NCBI RefSeq assembly: GCF_000321225.1
Contig: NW_004450939.1
Span: 1,888,879 to 1,952,878 of the forward strand
From: Odobenus rosmarus divergens
Taxonomy: Eukaryota; Chordata; Mammalia; Carnivora; Odobenidae
Direction of reading: 5' to 3'
Length of the DNA: 64,000 nucleotides
Positions 33,906 through 45,805 of the stretch are shown in pieces (position 1 is the first letter of the stretch; the number at the start of each line of letters is the position of its first letter). Below the pieces are notes generated by a model, which was given only the letters and a program-made list of their open reading frames with translations, did not search any database and had not been told where the DNA came from. The translations under genes were made by a program, and so were the position numbers.

Positions 33906-35620
33906 ACAGAACTGAGACAGATTTTGTGTATACAGAATAAATAGGCTTAATATGAGAAGTAGAAGCGTCAACATCCACACATTTGTGCTATCGTGGTTAC
34001 TTCCATTGAGTGCCTAATGTGATAAAACATCTGTTCTTTTGTTTTTATGGAGAAAATGGGTGATAACTTTAATAGAAGTAGAATGGTAAATTAATAATAG
34101 AGTGGAAATTTTCTTGCATTTTTCTGTTTTCCTTTTGAAATGCAATGAATAGGAATTGAATTTTAAAAGATGGTGCAAAATCATTGTTATATAATTGTGC
34201 ACTTTAAGCTTAAAAGCATTTGGACTCAGTTTAAATACAAAAACATTCATGTGGTTCGGGATTAAGGGGCTCAGAGAGTAATATCCTTGGGCTATCTATG
34301 GGGGGATGCATTTCAAGCTATTCTGATGACAATAATTCTTCATTTGGACCAAGCACAGAAACAAGATTTAAATGTGGATCCAACATAGTGGATCTTTATA
34401 AGAGGATTTAAATGTTATATTCAGAAGAACCCTAATTTAGTTATTCTTATGAAATCATGCTATTCATTGTCTTTTTTGGAGCTTGTCTTACTTCTATCTA
34501 CAGCTACTAGCAGATGCTATTATGCGTGCCCATAGGAAAGCCTAAAAATGCGTTGAATTTTGTATATATTAAAGCTTAAGCTTTAGACATGTTACATTTT
34601 TAAGAAATACTTACAGCATGTGGTGGAATTGAGGTCTGTAGCTCAGGGGCACTGTAGAAGTTGCTAAGGAAACACTGTGGGATATGGTGTAACATCTCTA
34701 AGAGCAGCTTTTAAAATAAAGGTAGTATAGAAATGGATAGCAGAAAATGGATAAGATCAAGATTTTGTTTAGGTCAACTCACAAGCTCACTTTTGGGTCT
34801 TAGAATTAATAATGGAAACTTTGCTGTAAGAAAAGATTATTCTGACTGTGAATGTTAAGAATCCAAAGAGAGGTTACATATAAACTAAGGGATCTCAAAC
34901 AAAACCCGATAAATAGTTGAGACAATTAGATGGATAACCCTGGTAGGCTTTAGGTTTTATTTCTGAGCACCATTTAAATGTCTCTAAAGTATCTAAATAT
35001 AATGCCTTTGGCTTGAGTTCTCCGAGTTTCATCTCTCTCTCTTTCTATTTCTCTCTGAATAAAGACAATTTCATAGCTCTGCTGTGGATGTGGTATTCAG
35101 ATGTGTAGGGCCTAAGATCTAAGCCTTTTTTACTGTAGTATTTATTTTATAATTTTTTTGATCATTTAATAAAAATCTTTAAAAGATTTTTAAAAACTAC
35201 CACTTCCTAAAATGAACATGTAATATAGTGAGTGCCAAAGTCACATAATAATTTTATATAGGATTGCAGAATAGGTTTAGTCACTAATAAACACTGAAGC
35301 GAAGGACTGAGATATTACTAGTTCTGTTTTATGTATTCATCATGGCACCATGCCACCCTTGCTATCCCTCACTTTTACAGCACCTAATGCAAAACCATAA
35401 GCAAACAAAAATAGAACCAAACAACTGCACATAGCAACCAACGGTCAATAAATACTGTTTCTTGATGATGAAACTTTATTGACCTTAACCACCTAGATGA
35501 ACATGTGATTCATAATTGGATGCGAAAGTGACACTAAGTATTGCAAACACTCATTTTAACTTTGGGTACTTAGCAATCAAATAAACGCAGATACTCATGA
35601 GTTTATATAAATTTAATAGG
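33906..35620. other. Unannotated AT-rich sequence
   Basis: A (CT)-rich tract lies at 35029-35055. No gene or family recognised. Confidence 0.4.
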
Positions 35621-35634
35621 CAATTTTGATTTTT

Positions 35635-35821
35635 TAAAAGATTTATTTATTTATTTTAGAGAGAGAGAGAGAGCAGGGGAAGGGAGAGAGAGAATCTCAA
35701 GCAGACGCCTCACTGAGGGCAGAGCCCCACGGGGGACTCCATCCCACTACCCTGAGATCATGACCTGAGTGGAAACCAAGAGTCTGTCCCTTAACCTTCT
35801 GAGCCACCCAGGCGCCCCTGC
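35635..35821 (-). mobile_element. CAN SINE, antisense
   Basis: 'gatttatttatttattttag', GA repeat, 'cagacgcctcactgagggc', 'gagatcatgacctgagtgga' and head 'gagccacccaggcgcccc'. A 14-bp TSD, caattttgattttt, lies at 35621-35634 and 35822-35835. Confidence 0.96.
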
Positions 35822-35835
35822 CAATTTTGATTTTT

Positions 35836-36369
35836 ATCTGATCTTGCTCTCATTTTGAGAAAGGCTGTGGTGAATCATGGAGAAATTGTGAGGAAGTGAT
35901 GAAAGAAAAATGTCCTGGATTCAAATTTATCATAGCATCACAACTTGGAGAACACGTATTTCTCTTATTCTTAGACTTCAGTGTGAAACAGAAACCATTA
36001 AAGGGCCCCTTCCTTAACATTTTATTTTTAAAAGAACATTTGATATTTACATATAGATTACTTTTATTAAAATGGTATTATCATTTATATTCCTTCCTTG
36101 TAAAGGTAACTTATATGCACATCAATTTTACAGCCAGATATACAGATATATTAGACTTCTGTCTTTGTTTCACTGGTTTTCAGATCTCAATACTTAAAAA
36201 ACTATCCTGAATATCTTATCTTTGAGAACTTAATTTTACTTCATTTTTTTTGTCTGATAATAATATATCTTCAAGTATTTAAAAACAGTATATTTTTACA
36301 GCTCTGTTCTTGTTGTTTCACACTTGCCAAATGGCTTAATATGAAATACGCAGATCCTAAACTGTCCCC
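35836..36369. other. Unannotated AT-rich sequence
   Basis: The plus-strand frame of 104 codons at 35896-36210 is AT-rich and unlike any family I know. Confidence 0.4.
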
Positions 36370-37885
36370 TCTTCGTAAAAATGAAACTTTACATTTTGAG
36401 ATTGTTATAGATTTGCAAGCAGTTGTGAGAAATAAGATAGAAAGAGTCCTGTACCCTTTACCCCGTTTCCCTCAATGGTAATAGCGTATAAAACTATAGT
36501 ATGACACCACAACAAGTATGTTGACATTGATTCATTCAGGGTACAGAATGTTTATATCTGCAAGGTTCCTCATGTTGCCCTTTGTTAGCAATATCTACCT
36601 CCTTTCTGCCCCCATGCTCTCCTTAAACCTAGGAACCACTCATGTGTTCTCCATTTCTATCATTTTGTCATTCCAAGAGGGTTATACAAATAAAATAATA
36701 CAGTATGTAACCTTTTGGGGTTGGCTTTTTTTCCCCTCTGCAGTACTCTTCTGGAGATTCTTCAAGGATGTCGTGTGTATCAGTGGTTTGTTCTTTTTTA
36801 TTGCTGATTAGTTTTCCATGGCATGGATGCACTACAGTTTAACCATTCACCTGTTGAAGGACATTTAGGTTGTTTCTAGTTTTAAGCTATTATGAATAAG
36901 CTCCTATGAACGTTCCTGTGACTGTCTGATATGAATGGCCAAAAGTGAAATTGCTGGGTCTTATGGTAACTGCATGTTTAGTTTTATAAGAAACTGCCAA
37001 ACAATTTTGCAGAGAGGCTGTACTATTTTACCTCCTCACCAGCAATGTATGAGTGATCCAGTTTCTCTGCATTCCTACTGGATTTTGGTGTTGTCACTGT
37101 TTTTCATTAGCTTTTTGAGGGTAAGTAGTGTTATTTCATGGTTTTAGTTCACATTTCCTAAAGGCTAATCATATTGAACATTTTTTTCCCCTGTGCTTAT
37201 TTGCCATCTGGCATATCCTCTTTGTTGAATTATCTGCTAGCATATTTTGCCCATTTTCTAATTGGACTGTTTTATTACTGTTGAGTTCTGAGAGTTCTTT
37301 GTGTATTCTAGATACTAGTCCTTTGTCAGATATGTGGTTTGCAAATATCGTCTCCAAGTTTGTAATTTGTGTTTTTATCTAATTAATACAGATTTTGTCA
37401 GAGCAAAAGTGCTCATTTTGTTAATATCCATTTTTATCAAATTTTCCTTTTATTGACTGTGCTTTTGTTACCAAGTCTAAAAGTTCTTTAGCTGTAGATC
37501 TCAAAAATTCTCTCATTAAAATTTTTTTCTCATTTAAAAAAATTTTATAGTTTTACATTTTACATTAAATCCATCATTCAATTTGAGTTTAAGTTGAAGT
37601 TCATCAATTGCCTATAGATAACCAGTTGGTCCAGCACCATTTTTTGAAAAGGCTATCGATCCTTTTTCCATCGAATAGGCTTTGCATTTTTCTAAAAAAT
37701 CAGGTAGACATATATTTTTGTGGGTCTATTTCTTGGTACTGTAATTTGATCCATTGATCTAAGTACCTATCCTTTACCAATAACACGTTTTGATTACTGT
37801 AGCTATATAGAAAAGCTTGGTATCATGGAGAGTGACTTTTCCCACTTTGTTCTTTGTAAAAGCTATTTAAGTATCCTAGGGCCTC
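36370..37885 (-). repeat. L1M fragment A, antisense (3' UTR into ORF2)
   Basis: 'gaccttctgtctttttggac'-type text is absent, but 'ccatggcatggatgcactac', 'cattcacctgttgaaggaca', 'tttaggttgtttctagtttt', 'aaaagtgaaattgctgggtc', 'cagatatgtggtttgcaaat' and 'gattactgtagctatataga' are the reverse of L1 3' sequence, then ORF2. Many stops; not functional. It is broken at about 37885 by another insertion and resumes at about 38275. Confidence 0.8.
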
Positions 37886-38274
37886 GTTGGAGGAGGTCAT
37901 TGAGAGGATGTGGTCACCAGCTGATCCACAAGATGGACCCAGGCAATGGGAGGCTCCTTATTCCTGTCTTTGTACATTCTGCCCACCATTTCCACATTAG
38001 GAGCTGTTTCAAACATACAGCTTTGAGAGGGTAATATGTTGTGGTAATGTGAACTGAATACATGACTGAATCCAGTTAAGATCCCTGTATAAACTTCTAA
38101 GATTTTGGCAGGTGGATACAGATATCTACTGGTCTTGTGGTCACCCAAGACAAGCCTTGTATTTCAGTTCCCTTACTTATTAACATTGCCACCTACCAAT
38201 CTGGAGTGGCATGACTCTTTTTTTTCAGTCTCCCCTTGCCCTCTGTTAAGGGGGCCAGTTTACAAACCAACAGT
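37886..38274 (-). mobile_element. Candidate LTR-like insertion within L1
   Basis: This 390-base block has no L1 similarity but is bracketed by two L1 parts that are adjacent in a normal L1. Read on the minus strand it has LTR-like text such as 'aaatcttagaagtttataca' and 'gttcccttacttatt' in reverse. GC is higher than its flanks. Its family is not known to me. Confidence 0.4.
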
Positions 38275-38590
38275 GTTTTTCCGTATAAATTTTAGAATAA
38301 GCTTATCAGTGTTTACAAAAATCCTTGCTGATATTTTGTCAAGAATTGCATTGAATCTACAGACTTATGTGGAGAGAATTGATATCTTTATTATATTGAG
38401 TCTTCTAATCTTTGAACATGGATTTGTTCTTACATTTATTTAGGTATTCTTTGATTTTTTTTAAATCAGCATTTTGTAATTATCAGCTCTTGTTTTGTTG
38501 AATTTATTCCTAAGTATTTCATATTTTTGAGGTGCTTGTAAATGGCATTGTGTTTTAAATTTTGATCTGCACGTATTCATTGAAGTCTGA
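38275..38590 (-). repeat. L1M fragment A, continued (ORF2), antisense
   Basis: 'ataaattttagaataagctt', 'gcattgaatctacagactta', 'attgagtcttctaatctttg', 'ttgaatttattcctaagtat' follow L1 ORF2 in reverse, in line with 36370-37885. Confidence 0.8.
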
Positions 38591-39670
38591 TTCTCTTTAT
38601 ATTGTCTTTCACAGAGCAGTTTTTAATTTTAATGAAGTCCACCTTATTTCTTTCATGATCATGTCTTTGGTGTTACCTTAGCCAAGATCATCTAGGAGTT
38701 TTCTTATGTTATATACTAGGAGTTTTACAGTTTTGCATTTTACATTTAGGTCTGTGGTCATTTTGGGGTTGATTTTTTTGAAGGGTACAATGTCTGTGTC
38801 CAGATTCATTTTTTTTTGCATGTGGATGTCCAGTTGTTCCGGAACCATTTGTTGAAGACACTATCTTTGCTTCATTGTAATGCCTTTGCTCCTTTGTCGA
38901 AGATCATTTAACTTATACTTATAGGGTGTCGAATTCTGAGCTCTCTGTTTTGTTCTATTGATCTATCTGTCTATCCTTTCACCAATACAACACTGTCTCG
39001 ATTATTATGTGTTTATAAAAAGTCTTGATGTCAGTCAGTGTCAGTTCTCCAACTTTGTTCTTCTTCAATATCATATTGGCTATTCTGAGTTCTTCGCCTT
39101 ACCCATAAATTTTAAATTCAATTTGCCAACATCAAAAAAAAGAATTTCTTGGGATTTTGATTGAGATTGCATTTGAACCTATAGATCAAGTTGGGAAGAA
39201 CTGAACTCTTGACAATATTCTGTCTTCCTATCCATGAAAACGGACTATCTCTCTATTTTGTTCTTTGATTTTGTTCCTAAGAGTTTTATAGCTTTCCTCA
39301 TATAGATCTTGTACATATTTTGTTAGAGTTATACCTAAATACTTAACTTCATGGGATATGAATGTAAATGGTACTGTGTTTTCAATTTCAAATTCTATTT
39401 GTTCATTATTAGTATATAGGAAAGCATTTGACTTTGTATATTTTCCTTGTATTCTGAAACCTTGCTTTAATCACTTATTTGTTCCAAGAATATTTTTGTA
39501 ATTCTTTTGGCTTTTCTACACTGATGATAATGTCAACTGTGAAAAAAAGTTTTACTTCTTCCTTCTCAATTTGTATTCCTTTTTATTCTCTTTTCTTGCC
39601 TTATTGAGTTAGCAGGGACTTCCTGTAGAATGCTGAAAGGGAATGATGAGAGCAGACACCCCTGTATGAT
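38591..39670 (-). repeat. L1M fragment B, antisense (ORF2)
   Basis: 'aattttaatgaagtccacct', 'tttgtcgaagatcatttaac', 'ctccaactttgttcttcttc', 'ttcttgggattttgattgag', 'cctaaatacttaacttc' and 'gtgaaaaaaagttttacttc' again give L1 ORF2 in reverse. It starts upstream of where fragment A ended, so this is a second L1 copy. Same strand as fragment A. Confidence 0.8.
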
Positions 39671-39697
39671 AAAGTAGTTTCTAATTCTTTGTTTAAA

Positions 39698-39757
39698 AAG
39701 AACAAAGTTAAAGCTGGAACAATTTGTTTAAAGAACAAAGTTAAAGCTGGAACAATT
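39698..39757. repeat. 33-bp tandem duplication
   Basis: A 27-base block starting aagaacaaagttaaagctgg occurs at 39698-39724 and again at 39731-39757 with a 33-base period. It lies at the junction of two L1 pieces. Confidence 0.9.
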
Positions 39758-39774
39758 TTAATGTATGATAATCT

Positions 39775-40560
39775 GTGTTTATTCTGTGTTGGTTTTGGCT
39801 GATCTTTCAACTCATTATGAGTAAGCATTTGAAGCCTCTTTGCATGTTTGATAATTTTTTTATTAGATGCCAGAGATTGTACGTTTTACCTTGTTGGGTG
39901 CTTGGTATTTTTGTATTTCTATAAATATTTTTAAGCTTTGTTCTGGGAAACAGCTGTGTGACTTGGAAACTGTTTTTATGCTCAAGTCTTGTTTTTAAGG
40001 TTTGTTATGCACAACCGGAGCAGTAATTAGTATAACGCTAATTTTTCTCCTTTACTGAGGGAAGACCCTTCTAAATATTATGACCAATTCTGTATAATTT
40101 AGGAAGATTTCTAATTTGACTTTTGGTGACAGAACATGGTTTACTGCCTTGTGTAATTTCTGAATGCCACTCCCTCTAATTCCTTCAAGTGGTTCTTTTC
40201 TGGGCTACAGTAAATTTCCTTACATGCATGCACTAATTATTATTCTGCTGAATCCTGAGGTGGACCTTCTGCATATGCCCAGAATCTTGCTCTGTGCAGT
40301 TTTCACTTCTCTAATATTCTGCCCTGAAAATTCTAACCATTTTGGTCTCATTGGATCTACCTGTATTCTGCCTCCTATACCACAGCCTGAAAACTCTGTT
40401 AATGCTTTAAGCTGCAACAATTTTAAGAGTAACCTTATTTGCTTTCTATATCTTAGAAATTACATTTTATTGTTGCCTGATGTCCAATATCCTGAAAACC
40501 ATTGATTTTGTATTTTCATTGATTTTTCAGTAGTTTAGATAGGAGGGAAAATCCGAACTT
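39775..40560 (-). repeat. L1/HAL1-like fragment, antisense (tentative)
   Basis: 'attagatgccagagattgta', 'ttttaccttgttgggtgctt', 'ggtatttttgtatttctata' and 'gctttgttctgggaaacagc' are familiar from an old L1-type repeat. I could not fix the family. Two frames on opposite strands (113 and 66 codons) overlap in it. Confidence 0.45.
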
Positions 40561-40599
40561 TATTCATCTTGCCAGAAGTGAAAGTCTCTTCTCCTTATT

Positions 40600-41110
40600 T
40601 TTTATTATGGTATTTGATGCATAAAAAGAATATATGTATCTTACACAAATTATAAAGAAGAAGGTAAGTAACATCAGTAAATCCACCATGTGATTCAAGA
40701 AATATAATATTTTGAGTGACTTACAGCTACCTCTGTATACTTCTCCTATCCCACCCAACTTCTGAGCACTATCATTCCTACAGTATTCACAATGACCTCA
40801 TTTTTACGTCTCTTATTCCTTTGATATCTAAAAATAGCTTTATCCAATGCATGTCTGCTTCATCAATATAATATTTATTAGGTATTTTTTGAGCTATACA
40901 AAAACGAATATTCCTTCTATTACTTGATATCAAGTTTCTCAGTTTCAGCCACATTTTTTAGTTGTGAATCATTTATTTTTATAGCTTATTAATATTCTAT
41001 TTTATGACCATACTAAGATTTATTTAGCCATTCTCCTGACAGTATATGTTTGTGAGCTTTCAGTTTTATGTTATTTAGAACATTGACTTTTATGAACATT
41101 TTCGTCTAAC
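40600..41110 (-). repeat. Old L1 3' fragment, antisense
   Basis: 'gattcaagaaatataatatt', 'atcatttatttttatagctt', 'attaatattctattttatga' and 'ttatttagccattctcctga' match L1M 3' UTR in reverse, poorly conserved. Confidence 0.5.
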
Positions 41111-42410
41111 ACTACTCTCTTTTTTTGTAAGTCACTTGGTTGTTGTGTTTTCACGCCAGCTGTCTGACTGATGGTAGAACCTTACTGTTGTCATTAACAC
41201 ATTACAACAATGTGTAAAAATAAGTCTCTAACATAAGTTTTTGCTTTAAGTATGTGAATTTTATAGAATTATCAGATGCAATTCTCTTTTCTTTGGGAAA
41301 TATCTTTTAAAAAATGTCTTTGAGTATTTCTTCTGTGTCCTTTGTTTTAGTCAGTTCTTAAGGAAATTTCCACATGTAAATAAGGATTTCCATTCTCTAG
41401 TCTCCTTATCTACCAGATTATCTTCCATTACTTTTATCTGCTTGTTTCTCCATTTCAAGAAAGTGTTAAGTTTACAACTCACAGTTATTTTTCCATTAAT
41501 TGAATGATTTCACTCAGATTTATGGAGTTCTTCCTATGGGTGTTCATATCCTTTGAACTTTGCACCATCTAAAGTAGTTTCTAATTTTTTGTTTATTTGT
41601 ATCCTTTCTTGTTTCATCTACCTATTTTTCTTCTCATTCTTTCAATATTCCATTTTATCTTGTTGCCTTCTCATAGAAGCCTTAACTTACAATCTATTAG
41701 TTTTCTGCCTTTTTCTTTTGGATCTTGGACTAAATACAGTTCAGATGACAATTCTTTTTCTGATTTTTTTAAGTTCTTTTTCTTTCTCTTTTTCTGAACT
41801 TTTCCATAACTTAAAAACAAATTTGATTCGTTTCATGATTTTTTTTCTTTATTAACTTTTGGTGCCTTGCTCAGTATATGTTAAATAAAAGACTGGTTTT
41901 ATTACCCATAATTCTACCTTCTCTCCATCATAGGGATGAAAAATTATATTCTCAGAGAACAGATGTGTGTAACTCATAATTCTAATTTTTTTTAATAGTC
42001 ATTCAGCAGTTGGGAGTTCTCCTCTGCTCTGGTGTTATTTTCTCCTACCTATATGACTTTGTTCTGTTTCCTGCTCAAATAGTTAGTGTAGTGGTATATA
42101 TTGTTACCAGATGGCTTTCCTTTCCACACCATTATCAAAAAACTTTAATTTTAGGGCTGGAGCTCTTACAAATCAATATACTGGTTAGTCAATTTTCAAT
42201 CCTCCCTTGGTAATTATGTCAACACTGTCCAAATTAATCTAGACACAGAATTTACTTCCACTTCCTATAGGATTTTATCAACTTGTTGACATCATTGTAA
42301 ATTTAATCTCAAAGAACATACACAAGTATATACAGTGATATTTTCTAAAGAATTATATTCAATATAAAATAATTCAACACAGCACAGATATCTGCTGAAA
42401 AAAAGACTAT
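41111..42410. other. Unclassified T-rich sequence
   Basis: Read on the minus strand this has A-rich text with broken frames and charged residues (e.g. around 41320-41660), which could be the remains of an old LINE or retrocopy. No family identified. The plus-strand hydrophobic frames at 41553-41855 and 41597-41797 are T-run shadows. Confidence 0.35.
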
Positions 42411-42428
42411 TTAAATAAAATATGGTAG

Positions 42429-42732
42429 GGCGCCTGGGTGGCTCAGTTGGTTAAGTGACTGCCTTCGGCTCAGGTCATGATCCTGGAGTCCCGGGATCGA
42501 GTCCCGCATCGGGCTCCCTGNNNNNNNNNNNNNNNNNNNNNNNNNNNNNNNNNNNNNNNNNNNNNNNNNNCTCAGGTCATGATCCTGGAGTCCCGGGATC
42601 GAGTCCCGCATCGGGCTCCCTGCTCAGCGGGGAGTCTGCTTCTCCCTCTGACCTTCCTCTCTCTCATGGTCTCTCTCTACCATTCTCTCTCTCTCATATA
42701 AATAAATAAAATCTTTAAAAAAATAAAAAAAA
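42429..42732 (+). mobile_element. CAN SINE (SINEC), sense, containing an assembly gap
   Basis: Head 'ggcgcctgggtggctcag', 'tgccttcggctcaggtcatg', 'cctggagtcccgggatcga', then 50 N, then the same body again and the CT-rich and A-rich tail. Flanked by a perfect 17-bp TSD at 42412-42428 and 42733-42749. If the 50 N and one of the two identical 52-base flanks are removed, the length is about 202, normal for this family. It is among the youngest insertions here. Confidence 0.95.
42521..42570. other. Assembly gap, 50 N
   Basis: Fifty N characters. The 52 bases on the left (42469-42520) are identical to the 52 on the right (42571-42622), so the two contigs probably overlap and the gap is false. Confidence 0.98.
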
Positions 42733-42749
42733 TAAATAAAATATGGTAG

Positions 42750-45366
42750 TCAGTGTTATAGGTATTGTTTTTGTGGGTTTAGGGGGGTTCTGGAATGAAA
42801 TAACCACCTTTCACTAGAGACGTTATGCAAATTTCTCAGTTTCCTTAGAGATACAGAGATATCCTAATAAAGAGAGATTTCTGTTGACTGCTGTTTTTGG
42901 ATGTTGGAGAGATGACAGGAACTAACTGGCATTGTTTTCCCTTGGTATTAATCTGTTAACTTCCCTATATCCCACTGAGGGATAAACACCAAGCAAGTGC
43001 TCTTTGATAACTACAAGCTTGGAAATTTTCCAAGGCTCAACCAGGAAGAATATCGGCTATATATTTTGTAGCCATCTACATACAGTGTATGTTCTAAGTC
43101 TCAGATCTTCATCCCCACTTTATTTCTTAATACAACTTATCTATCTTTTCTAAAAATACTTCACAACCTCTAGTCCACTGATCTCTTTCCCTCTGCTGTT
43201 TTCAGGACTCTTATGATTTAATCCTTTATGTAACTTTTCAGTTTCATTTCAATAAAATTTTGGTAGGGTTAGTAAATAATGCATGTGTTCAGTCCACTAC
43301 CTTAAACCAAACGTATAAATTTACTTCTATAAAAAGAAAAATAATTCTACATTTTCAAAAAAAAAAAAGCATGTAAGCCTGAAGCTAGTAAATATCAAAG
43401 TCATTTCCACTTTAGGAAAAAGATTGTTTCACTAAAAGCTTCTGATTCAGTTTTTAAAAGGTGCTATATATTAAAGGACTTAATATTTCAAATAAACTCA
43501 GGAAGGTGATGTAAACAAATGAAAGTGTAAGGTATATGGGTAATGGTGGACTCTGTGACATTCAAATTCATATGCAGTCTAGACCAAACACGACTTCCAC
43601 CTGGAGTCTGCCTGCAAGGAGAATTCAATCCTTGGGCTTCACAGAAGTGTAGCCAGATTCTAACTCAGGGGATGTTAGAGTATTAGAGCGAGGCCAGTTC
43701 ATGGCTATGGTCAGGGCCAGTTCTAGGTATGGAAATGAGCACATAAGGCACCTTCTTTATGCATCCCATAGTCTGGCTTCTACATTGTTTCTTCTGCTGT
43801 TTTTCATCACAGTCATTAAAGAATTCCATATCAATGTGTTACTCTGAAAAAGTCTGTTAAAATATTGCTTCTTCTAGGGAATGTGTTCCTTCCCCCACTG
43901 ACATGACACTGGGTATAATGAGTCAAAGAGAAATTAAGTTAGAATGGTTAAACAGGGAAAGAACACTAGCAATAGGGGAGAGAGATGGAACCCAAGTCCA
44001 CTGAAACAGAAAGCATGAAGAAATTTTAGGCACTGGTCATCATTATCACCATATAGTACATAATGAAGTGTAATAGAGTACTTTGGAGAATATTTAGGAA
44101 AAAAACACACAAAATCTTGTTATTTCTTAATATTTTCAGAAGATATTAGTGCTTCTGGAATGTTCAGCCAGCTAACAGAAAGATGTATTGGTTGAATTCA
44201 TATATATAGACGATTGATTTCCAACTAAAATATTAAGATTAGATCAGACCATTTTTTTCCTTTCCACCTTTAATTAGAATGTTTTAGTTAGAAACGCTTT
44301 TGAAAACATTGTGATGCAGAATACCTGAAATGTATAAATAGTAAAATGCATTAGGATACAATCCCTACATCTATTCAAATACACACAAAGTAACTTCATA
44401 CTTTTGGTTTGGTTTGTTTTAATCTCTGCTTTCGTTTGATCAGAGTTGATGACTGTAGTTAGATTTCAAAAGCATTGGAGCAGATATGTTGGGCTGTTAA
44501 CTTTGAGAATAGACTCTGAGGACCATGTGTTAAATTTGTATCATTTGACTATCAACTGTACTGATGTTTAATATTTTACTTTTAAGTTAAAGATTCTCTC
44601 TAGAGAAGATGATTAAACATATCTAATTATAAATGAACTCACACTATATGAGAAGATACTGTTTAAGTCAATTCAACCCAAACTGACTTCTACATCTCTT
44701 CAATATTGTTAGTTTCCAATCTATGCAAGCTTCTTGGTGCAGAGAAATAAAAATGAGTGGGGGGAATCTGGCAAATGGCAGAAGGGATGCACACCTTGCC
44801 TGAAATGTGCTGCTTCTGCTTACAATCTCTCTGATTCTTGTGCTCTTGTTTGCATACTGCTTCTTCTAATTACTTTTCATCACAGTTGTAGTAGTCATGT
44901 CAATGTATTATCTTTAAAATTGTATCGATACAGTGTCAGTCTTGAAGAATCTTCTTAGAGGAGCATCTATTGGCCAGCTAGAGTCATGGAGAAGTGGAAC
45001 ACCTGCTTGATGGTGGTCTCAGTGGAATGGTCCTTTTATATGAAACACAATACACATGTCTAAGCTTTACTCCTTTAATATTGCTTTCTTTTTGATAATT
45101 CTTACTTCCTATTTCCAGGATATAAACTCTGAAAGATATTTAAGAATAATTTCTGCCCCACTATGCATATCATGTGTTAGTGTTAAGCATAACTTAATAA
45201 TACAGTTAGCCCTATTAAAATGCTGAAACAGTTTGCCTTTTCAACATTCAATTCCTGAATATGGTTCATGGTTTCTTACACCAATGGCTCAGGTGCCAAG
45301 TGTTGGAATTTCCTTTTTTTTTTTTTTCCTGTCATTTCAAGAACACAAGAAGTTTTAAAAGCTTTG
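42750..45366. other. Unannotated AT-rich sequence
   Basis: No family confirmed. L2-like words occur near 43795-43870 and 44855-44940 ('ttttcatcacagt' followed by 'tcaatgt'). A-run at 43359-43370, T-run at 45313-45328. Confidence 0.4.
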
Positions 45367-45394
45367 GGAAGAATTTTCTTTTTTAATTTTAATT

Positions 45395-45577
45395 AAAAAA
45401 ATTTATTTGACAGAGAGAGACACAGTGAGAGAGGGAACACAAGCAGGGGGAGTAGGGGGAGGGAGAAGCAGGCTTCCCGCTGGGCAGGGAGCCCGATGTG
45501 GGGCTCAGTCCCAGGACCCTGGGATCATGACCTGAGCTGAAGGCAGACGCTTAATGACTGAGCCACCCAGGCACCCC
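45395..45577 (-). mobile_element. CAN SINE, antisense, nested in the tail of another SINE
   Basis: GA-rich body, 'cttcccgctgggcagggagc', 'gggatcatgacctgagctga', head 'gagccacccaggcacccc' ending at 45577. It lies in the T-tail of the SINE to its right; the outer TSD encloses both. Confidence 0.93.
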
Positions 45578-45791
45578 AATTTTTTTTTAAATTTTTATAA
45601 AGATTTATTTATTTATTTGAGAGGGAGAGAGAGCAAGGAGGGAAGAGCAGAGGGAGAGAGAGAATCTCAAGCAGACTTCCCACTGAGCGTGGAGCCTGAC
45701 AAGGGGGCTCCATCTCAGGACCCTGAGATCATGACCTGAGCTGAAATCATGAGTTGGATGCTTAACAGACTGAGCCACCCAGGCGCCTCTA
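45578..45791 (-). mobile_element. CAN SINE, antisense, outer element of a nested pair
   Basis: 'aaagatttatttatttattt', GA repeat, 'cttcccactgagcgtggagc', 'gagatcatgacctgagctga' and head 'gagccacccaggcgcctct'. The 14-bp TSD ggaagaattttctt is found at 45367-45380, left of the inner SINE, and at 45792-45805, right of this one. Hence this SINE came first and the inner one later entered its tail. Confidence 0.95.
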
Positions 45792-45805
45792 GGAAGAATT
45801 TTCTT

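Noticed and set aside
41553..41855. 100-codon hydrophobic frame
   Set aside because: T-rich sequence yields Phe/Leu/Ser-rich frames by chance; the overlapping second phase is similarly open.
42411..42709. Three open frames crossing the N gap
   Set aside because: They translate duplicated SINE sequence through unknown bases and are assembly artefacts.
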